A stretch of 64,000 nucleotides of DNA from Chlorobiota bacterium (GTDB lineage: Bacteria > Bacteroidota > Ignavibacteria > Kapaibacteriales > NICIL-2): NCBI GenBank assembly GCA_026415505.1, contig JAOAGY010000003.1, positions 1 to 64,000 of the forward strand. Reading direction: 5' to 3'. Both the position numbers and the translations under genes were made by a program. Below, piece after piece: positions 53,777 through 63,347 of this stretch; the stretch's first letter is position 1, and every line of letters starts with the position of its first letter. The notes under the pieces are model-generated. The model was given only the letters and a program-made list of their open reading frames with translations, ran no database searches and had not been told where the DNA came from.

Positions 53777-54687
53777 CGTTGCGCTCGGTACGATGGCAAA
53801 ACCGTCCGCATCAGTCGCATCTGCCCCCACGACGCAGCGACGATAACGACGAATACCACGACCGCAATCGCCGCTGCATATCCCATCCCGTCGGTTCGCT
53901 CGAAGGCGTTTCGATACACTTCGTACACGAGCGTCGTCGTAGTGCCTTCCAGCGGACCGCCTCGTGTCATCACGTACACTTCGACGAAGACCTGGAGCGA
54001 CTTGATCGTGTTCATCACCAGCACGAACAGCAGCGTCGGTTTCAAGAGCGGCAGCGTGATCCAGCGGAATTGTTGCCACGCAGTCGCCCCGCTGAGCGTC
54101 GCCGCTTCGTAGAGTTGACGGGGAATCGTTTGCAAGCCAGCCAACACGATCACCATGTAGTATCCAGTCGCCATCCATACATCCATCGCCATGATCGAAC
54201 CGAGAGCTGTCGTTGGCTCGAGCAGCCATCCCCGCTCCGGATGCGGTAGTCCCAGCATCCGACACACGGCATTGAGATAACCGTCGCGAGCGTACAGATT
54301 GGTGAACACCAAAGCAACAACGACCAACGAGGTGACCGTCGGCAGAAAGTATGCTGCACGCAACACCGAACCGAGCCATCGAGAGGTAAACCGATCGAGC
54401 ATAACCGCCAGCGCCAGTGCTGCTGCGGTCGTCGCAGGCACTGTCCCGACCGTGAACACGACTGTATTGATCAGCGCACGCCAGACGAGTTGATCATCGA
54501 ACAACGCAGCAAAGTTCGTCAGCCCGATCCATTGCCGTTGACCGGTGAGGGTCGAATAGGCGCTCATGCTGAGCCAGAATGCCTCCACCAACGGATACAG
54601 CCAGAACACAACGAACGTTACCAGCCACGGGGCTATCAACACCAGACCGTAGCGATACTGTTGCCGCGCGATATGCCGCTCGCTCAT
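53773..54687 (-). CDS. Sugar-type ABC transporter permease (MalF/UgpA family), without partner genes
   Basis: 304 residues with six predicted membrane helices. The EAA loop that contacts the ATPase is intact: YEAATLSGATAWQQFRWITL. N-terminal LIAPWLVTFVVFWLYPLVEA is typical of this family. Normal importers of this type need a second permease, an ATPase and a binding protein; none is adjacent. Instead the gene is coupled by ATGA overlaps to an exported protein upstream and a STAND ATPase downstream. Partners may be encoded elsewhere, including a shared MsmK-like ATPase. Confidence 0.9.
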   Translation of the reverse strand: MSERHIARQQYRYGLVLIAPWLVTFVVFWLYPLVEAFWLSMSAYSTLTGQRQWIGLTNFAALFDDQLVWRALINTVVFTVGTVPATTAAALALAVMLDRFTSRWLGSVLRAAYFLPTVTSLVVVALVFTNLYARDGYLNAVCRMLGLPHPERGWLLEPTTALGSIMAMDVWMATGYYMVIVLAGLQTIPRQLYEAATLSGATAWQQFRWITLPLLKPTLLFVLVMNTIKSLQVFVEVYVMTRGGPLEGTTTTLVYEVYRNAFERTDGMGYAAAIAVVVFVVIVAASWGQMRLMRTVLPSYRAQR

Positions 54688-55544
54688 CGCCGTTGGTTTC
54701 GACGGTTGCCAATTCTCTGCGAGCGATGGGCTGCTGCTGGGATCGTCACCGAAAATGTGGCAGCAGGTCCGTATCCATCGCTACTGCCGATCGGCAGGCT
54801 ACTATGGAGATCGAGCGCTTGCACAGTCCAAACGTAGCGACCCACGTCGAGTCTCCGTGCATGCCACACGAACGCATCGGCATCGCATATCCTCTGCTCC
54901 ACCAACGGTGGCTGCAGCCGGATTGCTTCTGCAACAGCGAGCGTATCGGGTAGCCGGAAGCACCGTACCACGTAGCATGTGCCCCGACGATGCGGCTGGA
55001 CAGGCAACCACGCAAGCCGCACACTGCTTTTGCGATCGCTGACGACTACCGTGTTGTCGCCGACGGGGGCAAGCGGCACCGGCACGGTGTACGAAAACGT
55101 GCGCAACACCCTGCACACAGGTTCGGCGAAGTGTTCGATCCCCATCGAGTCGGTCACAGCGATGCAGAGGCTGACGATTCCCGTGTCCGCGAGTGCTTGC
55201 CACGCCGGATCGCTCCTATGGGCATCGCCTGTTAGAATCAATTTCCCGAACACATCTGCACCTTCCAGGCGGACGGTTTCACCAGGTACAACCGTCGCCA
55301 TGTGTTCACGCGGGAGCTTCGTTCGCGCCAGGATTCTTCCATCCTTGGTAATCACGGCACGCAGGGCGAACCGTATCGTCCGATCGGAGCGATTGCTAAT
55401 GTCAACGCGTACTGCCTGCCATTCGGCGACGTAATTCGACAGCACGCTATCGCATCGAAGCTCGCTCTGCAATGGGTAGATCACCTGCTGCGCTGCGGCG
55501 GCAGTCAGCACCCAGAGCATGAAGAAAAGCCAAGCGACCGGCAT
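54684..55544 (-). CDS. Exported protein of unknown function, first gene of the permease operon
   Basis: 286 residues. Signal peptide MPVAWLFFMLWVLTAAAAQ, then beta-rich sequence with an Ig-like block (VAEWQAVRVDISNRSDRTIR, VVPGETVRLEGADVFGKLIL) and a fibronectin-like part with RYVWTVQALDLHSSLPIGSS. No sorting domain and no similarity to solute-binding proteins that I can see. The stop overlaps the permease ATG, so expression is coupled. A basic C-terminus ends the protein. Confidence 0.7.
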   Translation of the reverse strand: MPVAWLFFMLWVLTAAAAQQVIYPLQSELRCDSVLSNYVAEWQAVRVDISNRSDRTIRFALRAVITKDGRILARTKLPREHMATVVPGETVRLEGADVFGKLILTGDAHRSDPAWQALADTGIVSLCIAVTDSMGIEHFAEPVCRVLRTFSYTVPVPLAPVGDNTVVVSDRKSSVRLAWLPVQPHRRGTCYVVRCFRLPDTLAVAEAIRLQPPLVEQRICDADAFVWHARRLDVGRYVWTVQALDLHSSLPIGSSDGYGPAATFSVTIPAAAHRSQRIGNRRNQRR

Positions 55545-55618
55545 TCTACGCGCGTCGGTTTCTTATCATTGCATGCAAAGATACCAGCACGTGTTCAACG
55601 ACAGAGAGGTTTTCTCCG

Positions 55619-56698
55619 ATGGCAACGGCAGCCAAATTGTTCGACCACGATCGCTCGAACATGCGAGCGGTACTCCGCACATTCCCCGAGCAGGTGCGAC
55701 ACGCCGTACAAATCGCCGAGCAGGTTCCACCGTTGCACGGCATCGAATTGCGTGCCGAGGTCGTTGTCGCTGGTGTCGGTGGCTCGGCGATCGGCGCCGA
55801 TCTGGTGCGTTCGTACTGTGCCGCGCTTCGAGGCGCCCAGCGACTGCGCATCAATGTCTGGCGAGGTTACGGTGCACCACCGTTTTTGGACAGATCGAGC
55901 GTTCTCGTCGCAAGCTCGTATAGTGGCGACACCGAAGAAACACTCTCTGTCTATGCAGACGCACGAAAGCGAACAACTCACCTGTACTGCATCACCACCG
56001 GCGGGCAACTGGCCAGATTGGCAAAACGCCACCGCGTTCCGTGCATTCTCATCCCAGCCGGATTTCAACCCCGAGCGGCAATCGGATACTCGTTTTTTCC
56101 CTTGTTGGGATTAGTACTCGGTCATCCTGCCGTCGAAGACACTGCACGACGAACAGTGCAGAGATCGATCCCCGAAACAATCGAGGTACTCGAACAATTG
56201 TCGGAAGAATGCGCCGAGCCAACGCCGGACAACCCAGCGTTGGCACTGGCAAAACTTTTGCGCGAACGATTGCCAGTTGTCTATGGCGCCTATGAACGCA
56301 CCGATGCTATCGCCCTCCGGTGGCGCGGGCAAATTCAGGAGAATGCCAAGCAACTGGCGTTCTCGCATCTGCTTCCTGAAATGAATCACAACGAAATCAA
56401 CGGTTGGCACTATCCACCGGAGCTGGTACGACGCTCGGTTGTGCTGTTGCTCCGCGACCGCGACGATCATCGTCGCATTGCGCTCAGATTCGATGCACTC
56501 GCCGACATATTGCGGCGAGCGAAAGTCGCCGCTGTTCGGACAGTCGAAGGACGCGGCAACAGTCTGCTCGCACGAACGATGAGCCTGGTCTATCTGGGAG
56601 ACTGGACAAGCTACTATCTGGCACTGCTCAATGGTGTCGATCCGACACCCGTTCCTGTCATTTCGCGCTTGAAGCACATTCTTGCTACCGCTCGATGA
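55619..56698 (+). CDS. Bifunctional phosphoglucose/phosphomannose isomerase
   Basis: 359 residues with two SIS domains, family of Pyrobaculum/Thermoplasma PGI/PMI. VVAGVGGSAIGADLVRSY (about 49-66) and SSYSGDTEETLSVY are the sugar-phosphate sites; HLLPEMNHNEINGW carries the catalytic Glu and His. Interconverts fructose-6-P with glucose-6-P and mannose-6-P. Its stop overlaps the fmt ATG (ATGA). Confidence 0.92.
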   Translation: MATAAKLFDHDRSNMRAVLRTFPEQVRHAVQIAEQVPPLHGIELRAEVVVAGVGGSAIGADLVRSYCAALRGAQRLRINVWRGYGAPPFLDRSSVLVASSYSGDTEETLSVYADARKRTTHLYCITTGGQLARLAKRHRVPCILIPAGFQPRAAIGYSFFPLLGLVLGHPAVEDTARRTVQRSIPETIEVLEQLSEECAEPTPDNPALALAKLLRERLPVVYGAYERTDAIALRWRGQIQENAKQLAFSHLLPEMNHNEINGWHYPPELVRRSVVLLLRDRDDHRRIALRFDALADILRRAKVAAVRTVEGRGNSLLARTMSLVYLGDWTSYYLALLNGVDPTPVPVISRLKHILATAR

Positions 56699-57660
56699 GC
56701 GTGCCGAGCATAGTGTTTTTCGGCACTCCACCGATCGCAGTTCCGACGCTGGAGCGGCTCCATCGCGACTGGAGTGTCTCTGCGGTTGTCACACTCCCCG
56801 ATGCACCCGCAGGACGGGGAAGGCATCGGCAATCGCCAGCGGTCAAGGTTGCTGCCGAGCGACTTGGTATCCGAACGATTTTCCAACCGCAGTCGCTCAG
56901 CGATGCTGCATTCGTCGAACAACTGGCTGCACTCGATGCGGATATTTTCTGCGTGTTTGCATTTCGCATTCTGCCGCGCGTGTTGCTGGGACTTCCATCG
57001 TTGGCATTCAACGTCCATCCGAGTTTGCTACCGAAATTCCGCGGTCCGGCTCCGATCGCTCACACGATCATCGCCGGCGAGCTCCAAACAGGCGTGACGA
57101 CGTTTGTCTTGAGCGAGAAAGTCGATGCCGGCATGATTCTCTTGCAAGAGTCGCTGTCGATCAGCGATGGATTGACTGCTGGCGAACTGGCTGAGATATT
57201 GGCGCCGCGATGCGCCGACTTGGCTAGCCGCACGATCGCAGCATGGATGAACGGCACGCTCGTTCCGACACCACAAGACGAGCGGCTTGCGACCGCCGCA
57301 CCGAAACTCCATCCCGAAACAGCGTGGATAGACTGGCGCCGCGACTGCCGTACCGTCCGAAACTGGATTCACGGACATTCGCCCCAGCCAGGTGCGTGGA
57401 CTCTGATGGACGGCACACGGCTCAAAGTCTATCGTGCCCGTCTCATCGAGGAAGAATCCTCGCATCAGCTTGCCGGTGTATGGCGCATGACCGACTCGGC
57501 ATGGCAGGTCGCCTGTGGACGTGGCACGCTCGAACTCCACGAAATCCAACTGCCCGGCAAACGCGCAGTGGCAGTTGCCGATTTCCTCCGCGGCTGGCGG
57601 GGACATCGAGAGGGCGTCTTCTCACTCCCGGAACAGAAGCACGATGGAACCTCTGGCTGA
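56695..57660 (+). CDS. fmt: Methionyl-tRNA formyltransferase
   Basis: Formylates initiator Met-tRNA from 10-formyl-THF. 321 residues; IVFFGTPPIAVPTLE, the catalytic NVHPSLLPKFRGPAPI (Asn and His), and the Asp in SEKVDAGMILLQ are present. The C-terminal beta-barrel follows. SLLPKFRGP differs slightly from the common SLLPRYRGA. Overlaps the isomerase gene before it and the phosphodiesterase gene after it. Confidence 0.95.
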   Translation: MSVPSIVFFGTPPIAVPTLERLHRDWSVSAVVTLPDAPAGRGRHRQSPAVKVAAERLGIRTIFQPQSLSDAAFVEQLAALDADIFCVFAFRILPRVLLGLPSLAFNVHPSLLPKFRGPAPIAHTIIAGELQTGVTTFVLSEKVDAGMILLQESLSISDGLTAGELAEILAPRCADLASRTIAAWMNGTLVPTPQDERLATAAPKLHPETAWIDWRRDCRTVRNWIHGHSPQPGAWTLMDGTRLKVYRARLIEEESSHQLAGVWRMTDSAWQVACGRGTLELHEIQLPGKRAVAVADFLRGWRGHREGVFSLPEQKHDGTSG

Positions 57661-58420
57661 ATTCGTTCGCTCGCATCCGCGCTTTGTCGTGGCGCACCGC
57701 GGCGCGTCGGCAGTAGCGCCAGAAAACACGCTCGCCGCGATCGAATCAGCTATCGAAGCAGGTGCGCCGATGGTGGAAGTAGATGTCCAGCTTACCAGCG
57801 ACAAGCACGTCGTGCTCTTTCACGATCGCACGCTCCGACGCACCACCGGCGAACGTGGTCGAACACATCGTATCACCTATCGCGAGCTATCGCAGCTCGA
57901 CGCCGGGGAATGGTTCAGCACGACATATCGCGGCGAGCGAGTACCACTGCTGGAAGACGCTCTTCGCCTGTTGGCGCGACACGATCGATACGCCAGCATC
58001 GAGATCAAGCCCCCTGCTCCTCAGGAAGATTTCGCCGTTCGCTTGGAACGTATCGCCGAGGTCGTCGAGCGCTGCGGCATGATCGAGCAGGTACTCTTTA
58101 CATCGTTCCATCACGACTCGCTCCGTCTGCTGCGAGAAATGCTCAGCCATTGCCATACTGCTGCGATCAATGTGCCCGGGGACCGACGCAGACCGTCGGA
58201 CATCGCGCGCCGGATCGGCTGCGAAGCGTTCGTGTGTTCGCTGCGCGAATGCACGCGATGGCGCATCGAGGACGCCGTTGCCAGCGGTCTCTACGTTGGC
58301 GTGTACACGGTCAATACCGTTCGTCAACTCGATCGAGTGCTCCGCTATCCTGTCACCGCAATCGTCAGCAACCATCCGGAGCTGATTCTCCGAGCGCTCG
58401 CCGATCGTGCAGCATCGTAG
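57644..58420 (+). CDS. Glycerophosphodiester phosphodiesterase
   Basis: 258 residues, cytoplasmic UgpQ-like. AHRGASAVAPENT (His18, Arg19), VEVDVQL (Glu45, Asp47) and FHDRTLRRTTG (His60) form the metal and catalytic site. Splits deacylated phospholipids to glycerol-3-phosphate and an alcohol. ATG 57644 lies inside the fmt coding end (17-base overlap). Confidence 0.94.
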   Translation: MEPLAEFVRSHPRFVVAHRGASAVAPENTLAAIESAIEAGAPMVEVDVQLTSDKHVVLFHDRTLRRTTGERGRTHRITYRELSQLDAGEWFSTTYRGERVPLLEDALRLLARHDRYASIEIKPPAPQEDFAVRLERIAEVVERCGMIEQVLFTSFHHDSLRLLREMLSHCHTAAINVPGDRRRPSDIARRIGCEAFVCSLRECTRWRIEDAVASGLYVGVYTVNTVRQLDRVLRYPVTAIVSNHPELILRALADRAAS

Positions 58421-58529
58421 CACGAGCACCGGCTCGGCGGCAGAGTAACGATTTGGTAACATGCCAAAACTCGTCTCCCTCTGGCACGACCAGTATTTTC
58501 GCAGTCGGTAAGTGTTCGACCATCGCTGC

Positions 58530-59501
58530 ATGTCTGCTGACGTTACGACGACTTCTCCGATAGCTCCTTCTCGATCGCTTTTGAGCAAGCGCTCCAGCAA
58601 GGTCGGCAACACCGTCTTTGTCGCCATCTGTGCGGTGGCGGGCGCGTCGGTACTGTTGATCGTGACAGCGATCGTTGTGCAACTCGTTGTCGAATCGCAG
58701 CCGACCATTCGGCGATTCGGCATCAGTTTCCTGACGCGCTCGGTATGGGACCCTGTGGCGGAAGATTTCGGAGCGCTACCGTTCATCTATGGCACTCTTG
58801 TGTCGTCGTTGCTGGCGATGATCATCGCCGTACCGCTGAGCGTCGGTGCAGCGATATTCCTTGCCGAGATAGCACGAGGCTGGCTGAGGTCGGTTGTTTC
58901 GTTCCTGATCGAGGCGCTGGCTGCGGTTCCGAGCGTCGTCTATGGCATCTGGGGAGTGTTCATCCTCGTGCCTTGGCTGACCGAGCATGTAGCGACACCG
59001 CTGGCAGAACGATGGGGTGAGCATATCCCGCTGTTGGCTCCCCCCGCGATCGGACCGAGCATGCTCAGTGCTGCCGTGATTTTGGCGATCATGGTCACTC
59101 CGATCGTTGCATCGGTGGCACGCGACGTATTGTCGGCAATACCGCGGATGCAACGCGAGGCAGCCTACGCACTCGGCGCCACGCGATGGGAGGTCATTCG
59201 TACAGTGCTCGGTTCTGCCCGATGGGGAATTTTCGGGGCAATCGTGCTCGGTTTGGGTCGTGCACTCGGCGAAACGATGGCTGTCACGATGGTCATCGGT
59301 AACGATCCTTCGATTCACGTGAGCATTCTCCAACCAGCGTACACATTGTCGTCGGTCATTGCCAATGAATTCACCGAAGCGACGACGCCGCTCTACTTGA
59401 GCGCACTCGTAACGCTGGGATTGGTGTTGCTACTGGCGACACTCGTCGTCAATATCGTCGCTCGCGTGTTGGTGTGGAGTGTTGCTCGACGCTATCGGTA
59501 A
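58530..59501 (+). CDS. pstC: Phosphate ABC transporter permease PstC
   Basis: 323 residues, six helices. [20 protein letters not shown] and the EAA-type loop [20 protein letters not shown] are diagnostic. Forms the inner-membrane channel with PstA. ATG 58530 preferred over GTG 58512. A weak dyad TTTGG-N7-CCAAA (58452-58468) lies upstream. No pstS gene precedes it. Confidence 0.95.
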   Translation: MSADVTTTSPIAPSRSLLSKRSSKVGNTVFVAICAVAGASVLLIVTAIVVQLVVESQPTIRRFGISFLTRSVWDPVAEDFGALPFIYGTLVSSLLAMIIAVPLSVGAAIFLAEIARGWLRSVVSFLIEALAAVPSVVYGIWGVFILVPWLTEHVATPLAERWGEHIPLLAPPAIGPSMLSAAVILAIMVTPIVASVARDVLSAIPRMQREAAYALGATRWEVIRTVLGSARWGIFGAIVLGLGRALGETMAVTMVIGNDPSIHVSILQPAYTLSSVIANEFTEATTPLYLSALVTLGLVLLLATLVVNIVARVLVWSVARRYR

Positions 59502-59506
59502 CGCCG

Positions 59507-60379
59507 ATGGAACGACGGCTCATTTTCTCTCGTTCGACCGACGTCCGCCGCCGGATCACCAGCATCATAACTCTGGCGATGGTGGCGTTAGCAACCGCTA
59601 TTGTTTTGGTTCCGTTGATAGCGGTCGTGTGGTACACCGTGGGAGAAGGAATCGCCGGACTGACATGGGAATTTTTCACGCACCTACCGACACCGGTCGG
59701 CGAAAGCGGCGGTGGGATGGCAAATGCGATAGTCGGCAGCGGTATTGTCGTGGGGCTGGCTTCAGTGGTGGCTGTTCCTGTCGGGATCGCAGCCGCGATC
59801 TTCATCACCGAATATGCCTCGGCACGTTTGGCATCGGCAATCCGTTTCGTGACCGAGATTATGCTCGGCTTGCCTTCGATTTTGCTCGGCATTTTTACGT
59901 ATGCGGTACTCGTCAAACCGATGGGACGGTTTTCCGCATACGCTGGTGCGCTGGCGCTGAGCATCGTGATGTTGCCGATCGTCATCAAAACGACGGAGGA
60001 AATTCTCCGCCTGGTGCCTCAGCACATACGCGAAGCCGGACTCGCATTAGGCATACCGCAGTGGGTCGTCGTGCTCCGTATCGTACTCCGGGCTGCGGTC
60101 CGAGGTATTTTGACCGGCGTATTGTTGTCGGTGGCACGAGCAGCCGGCGAGACGGCGCCGCTGCTTTTTACGGCGCTCAACAATCGCTTCTGGCACAGCG
60201 GTCTCGACCAGCCTATTGCGACGTTGCCTGTGCAGATTTTCACCTATGCCGTTGCGCCGTACGACGACTGGCATCGGCAAGCATGGGCAGGAGCACTCGT
60301 CCTCATTGCGTTAGTGCTCGTGCTCAGTATTGTGCTGCGCCTGGTAGTTTCGCGAACACAACTCGACTCCGAGCAGTGA
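59507..60379 (+). CDS. pstA: Phosphate ABC transporter permease PstA
   Basis: 290 residues, six helices. [20 protein letters not shown] and the loop [20 protein letters not shown] match PstA, as does [20 protein letters not shown]. Begins 5 bases after pstC and shares one base with the pstB start (TGATG). Confidence 0.95.
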   Translation: MERRLIFSRSTDVRRRITSIITLAMVALATAIVLVPLIAVVWYTVGEGIAGLTWEFFTHLPTPVGESGGGMANAIVGSGIVVGLASVVAVPVGIAAAIFITEYASARLASAIRFVTEIMLGLPSILLGIFTYAVLVKPMGRFSAYAGALALSIVMLPIVIKTTEEILRLVPQHIREAGLALGIPQWVVVLRIVLRAAVRGILTGVLLSVARAAGETAPLLFTALNNRFWHSGLDQPIATLPVQIFTYAVAPYDDWHRQAWAGALVLIALVLVLSIVLRLVVSRTQLDSEQ

Positions 60380-61224
60380 TGGACGCGCCTCGACAACCGA
60401 CGAACGTTACCGAACACCATCGCTCGCCTATCGAGCACGAAACGACGTCGCATTCGACAGACCATGCAGACGAGCGTTACCGGATCGTGACCGAGCAACT
60501 GTCGGTGTACTTCGACGGTAAACCAGCCATCCGCGATGTTTCGATGGTGATTCGCACCAACAAAGTAACCGCCATCATCGGTCCATCCGGTTGCGGCAAA
60601 TCAACGTTCCTGCGGGCGCTCAATCGCTTGCACGAAATCCAACCGAACGCTCGTGTCAGCGGACGCATTCTGCTCGACGGCGAAGACATCATGAGCATGG
60701 ACGCCACGCTCGTGCGGCGGCGCATCGGCATGGTATTCCAAAAACCCAACCCGTTCCCGGCGATGAGCATTTTCGACAACGTCGTTGCCGGTCTCCGGTT
60801 CAACGGAGTTCGCAAGCGCTCGGTACTGGCTGAGATCGCCGAGGAAGCGCTCCGCCGTGCAGCTCTCTGGGACGAAGTCAAAGATCGGCTCCGAGCACCA
60901 GCGACGTCGTTATCGGGCGGACAGCAACAACGACTCTGCATCGCGCGAGCATTGGCGATCGAACCGGAGGTGTTGTTGATGGACGAACCGACCAGTGCTC
61001 TCGATCCGATTGCGACAGCAAAAATCGAAGAGCTCATCTATGAGCTCAAGCGATCGTACACGATCGTTGTCGTCACGCACAACATGCAACAGGCTGCTCG
61101 CGTAAGCGACTACACGGCGTTCATGTACCTGGGCGAGCTGGTCGAGTTCGACAAAACACGAAACATCTTCACCAATCCGTCCAAACGCCAGACGGAAGAG
61201 TACATCACCGGTCGCTTCGGCTGA
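60379..61224 (+). CDS. pstB: Phosphate ABC transporter ATPase PstB
   Basis: 281 residues. Walker [18 protein letters not shown], signature [16 protein letters not shown], Walker [13 protein letters not shown], and [20 protein letters not shown], the Q-loop typical of PstB. An N-terminal His-rich extension of about 35 residues precedes the ABC domain. Confidence 0.96.
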   Translation: MDAPRQPTNVTEHHRSPIEHETTSHSTDHADERYRIVTEQLSVYFDGKPAIRDVSMVIRTNKVTAIIGPSGCGKSTFLRALNRLHEIQPNARVSGRILLDGEDIMSMDATLVRRRIGMVFQKPNPFPAMSIFDNVVAGLRFNGVRKRSVLAEIAEEALRRAALWDEVKDRLRAPATSLSGGQQQRLCIARALAIEPEVLLMDEPTSALDPIATAKIEELIYELKRSYTIVVVTHNMQQAARVSDYTAFMYLGELVEFDKTRNIFTNPSKRQTEEYITGRFG

Positions 61225-61310
61225 CCGAGTGTGTTTGCGCTGTGTGTGTGGCATTTGCCAGTGCCACCGTTGCTTGCAGCAGTATGCAGCCACCACTTGC
61301 TGGTTCGGAC

Positions 61311-62033
61311 ATGTATCGCCAATTCGAAGAAGATTTCGACAAATTGCGCACGCGACTGATCCGCATGGGATCGCTCGTGGAAGAGCAAGTCGAGTACGCC
61401 TTTCGCGCATTGTTGACGGGTAACGCCACATTGGCTGATCTGGTCATCGAGCGCGACGACAAGGTTGACAAACTCGACCTGAAAATCGACAAGCAGGTGC
61501 AGCGAATTTTTGCGCTCTCGCAACCCGTCGCGCGGGATTTGCGACTGTTGTTGGCAGCGATCAAGATCAACAACGAATTCGAGCGTATCGGCGACTACGC
61601 GGTCATCATTGCACGGCTCGCCCACGATGCGACAGCACAGCAACTGGCTGAACTCGTTGGGTTGGAGCGAATCACTAAGGCGACATACACGATGGTCAAA
61701 GCGAGCCTCGACGCATTCATCGGCAGCGATCCGGAGCTGGCAAAACACGTTTTGGCGACCGACGACATCGTGGACACGCTCGAGCGGGAACTGTCGGCAG
61801 CGATCGTTGCTCGCATGAAAGCCGATCCCACGACCGTCGAAAGCGGTGTGCGACTGGTCATCGGGCTGCACAACATCGAACGCATCGCCGACCGCGCCAC
61901 GAACATTGCCGAGAACGTGATTTTCCTCGCCGAAGCGCACCTGGTGCGTCACCAACAAATTCAAGGAGACATCGCACCGCTCGAATCGGAAGAAACCGGC
62001 GACGAATCGCCCCCCGACGACGACCGCCAATAA
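61311..62033 (+). CDS. phoU: Phosphate signalling protein PhoU
   Basis: 240 residues, two three-helix repeats with metal-binding E(D)xxxD patterns (INNEFERIGDYAVIIARL; LHNIERIADRATNIAENV). Links Pst transport to the PhoR/PhoB response. ATG 61311 gives the family start MYRQFEEDF; ATG 61284 is in frame. The acidic tail (ETGDESPPDDD) overlaps the 3' end of the facing exporter gene by 73 bases. Confidence 0.93.
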   Translation: MYRQFEEDFDKLRTRLIRMGSLVEEQVEYAFRALLTGNATLADLVIERDDKVDKLDLKIDKQVQRIFALSQPVARDLRLLLAAIKINNEFERIGDYAVIIARLAHDATAQQLAELVGLERITKATYTMVKASLDAFIGSDPELAKHVLATDDIVDTLERELSAAIVARMKADPTTVESGVRLVIGLHNIERIADRATNIAENVIFLAEAHLVRHQQIQGDIAPLESEETGDESPPDDDRQ

Positions 62034-62845
62034 CTCAGCACGGCACGCACAACCGTCGCGCCGAGGACGAGCGCTCCTCCAGCGACCGCCCACGCAGACG
62101 GACGCTCGCCGAGCGCAATCATCACCCAGAGCGGATTGGCGATCGGCTCGATCATCGCAAGCATGACCGCTTCGACTGCACGGACAGTGCGAAGAGCACG
62201 CGCGAACAAGATGTATGGCACTCCCAGTTGACCACATCCCAGCACGACCAAGGCTGCGATCGTTTCGCCGTCGAGCTCGGGAATGTGGTGCCATGTACCG
62301 ACACCGATAGCTGCGGCGAGGAGGTTGCCCACCATCAACGATTCGAGCGCCGATCCACTGCGACCGAGCATCCTCACCGACAGCGTCATCAATGCCATCG
62401 CAATACCACTGCCCAACGCCAAGAGATTCCCGATCATGCCATCGGCAGAAAGCCGTTCCCCAAAAAAGAGTGCCACACCGGCGAGCATCACCGCAAGCAA
62501 TATCCATTCGACCGCATCGAGTCGCTCGCCGAGCAACCACGTGCCGAGCACCGCTACATACAGCGGAGAGCTGTATTGCAAGACAATGGCGTTTGCGGCA
62601 GCGGTCAGCTTCGTCGCCCACACGAAAAGCACAACAGTCGCCGCATAGCCGATCGCGCTCCCCCACTCCGCGGCACTGCGTGGAAGAAGGCGCGGCAACC
62701 GCCGCTGACGCCAGATCAAATACACACCGATCACGACAGCCGCAACAGCACTCCGAGCAGAAGCGATACCGAGCGGCGACCACTGGGCAAGTTTGATGAG
62801 CACGCCACCGCTGCTCCACAGCAACGACGCCACCAGCAGAAGCAC
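61961..62845 (-). CDS. EamA/DMT-superfamily membrane transporter
   Basis: 294 residues, ten helices in two EamA repeats (ASLLWSSGGVLIKLAQWSPL; ARALRTVRAVEAVMLAMIEP). Probably a metabolite exporter, substrate unknown. GTG 62845 is the likely start; an earlier non-ATG start cannot be excluded. Convergent overlap with phoU. Confidence 0.85.
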   Translation of the reverse strand: MLLLVASLLWSSGGVLIKLAQWSPLGIASARSAVAAVVIGVYLIWRQRRLPRLLPRSAAEWGSAIGYAATVVLFVWATKLTAAANAIVLQYSSPLYVAVLGTWLLGERLDAVEWILLAVMLAGVALFFGERLSADGMIGNLLALGSGIAMALMTLSVRMLGRSGSALESLMVGNLLAAAIGVGTWHHIPELDGETIAALVVLGCGQLGVPYILFARALRTVRAVEAVMLAMIEPIANPLWVMIALGERPSAWAVAGGALVLGATVVRAVLSYWRSSSGGDSSPVSSDSSGAMSP

Positions 62846-62902
62846 AATGGCTTCCGCACGCGAAGGTCTGCGAGAGTAAACGATCGTTTCCAGACGCGTC
62901 GG

Positions 62903-63190
62903 CTACTTTTTCTCGTCGAAGATGACCTGGGACTCCTTGACGTAGCGTTTCTTCCCGTTCGGGGTCAAAACGTACAAGCCACCTTTCTTGCCGCGATACA
63001 CGACGCTTCCGCCTTTGGTAGTTCCGACACGCTCATCGCTCGACTCGACCGCCTTCGTGGACGAAGAGGTAGCCGGTGCGGTCGCGACAGACGTTTTCTT
63101 CGTGCGCGCTTTGGCACTGTCTTGATGACGGGCAATACCGACAGCGCTGAGCAGCACTGCACAACATAGCATGATCGAAAATGCACGCAT
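62903..63190 (-). CDS. Small exported Lys-rich protein
   Basis: 95 residues with a signal peptide (MRAFSIMLCCAVLLSAVGIA), a Ser/Thr/Ala-rich linker and a compact basic C-terminal part (GKKGGLYVLTPNGKKRYVKE) resembling the PBCV-like small basic domain seen in other exported proteins. No function assigned. A TATGTTTG element lies 39 bases upstream. Confidence 0.72.
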   Translation of the reverse strand: MRAFSIMLCCAVLLSAVGIARHQDSAKARTKKTSVATAPATSSSTKAVESSDERVGTTKGGSVVYRGKKGGLYVLTPNGKKRYVKESQVIFDEKK

Positions 63191-63228
63191 GGCGACTGCT
63201 CCACTTGGCGTTGGACATACCGACGTCG

Positions 63229-63236
63229 CAAACATA
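63229..63236 (-). promoter_or_regulatory. Candidate -7 element of the small exported protein gene
   Basis: Minus strand TATGTTTG fits TAnnTTTG; transcript start near 63222, 32 bases before the ATG. No TTG box at 19 bases. Confidence 0.4.
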
Positions 63237-63347
63237 CACAAACCGCTATCGCCACCGAATAACCTGTGTTGAAACACTAAAGGTTCGGCGTTCTCGTCCT
63301 CGCGCTCCCAATTTGTTTTGTTGTTTCACTATTCTCGTGCATGTCCT

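Noticed and set aside
58487-58505. TGGCACGACCAGTATT upstream of pstC as a sigma54 promoter
   Set aside because: The -24 GG is present but the dinucleotide at -12 is AT, and pst operons are not usually under sigma54.
58440-58530. Pho box upstream of pstC
   Set aside because: No pair of CTGTCAT-like direct repeats was found.
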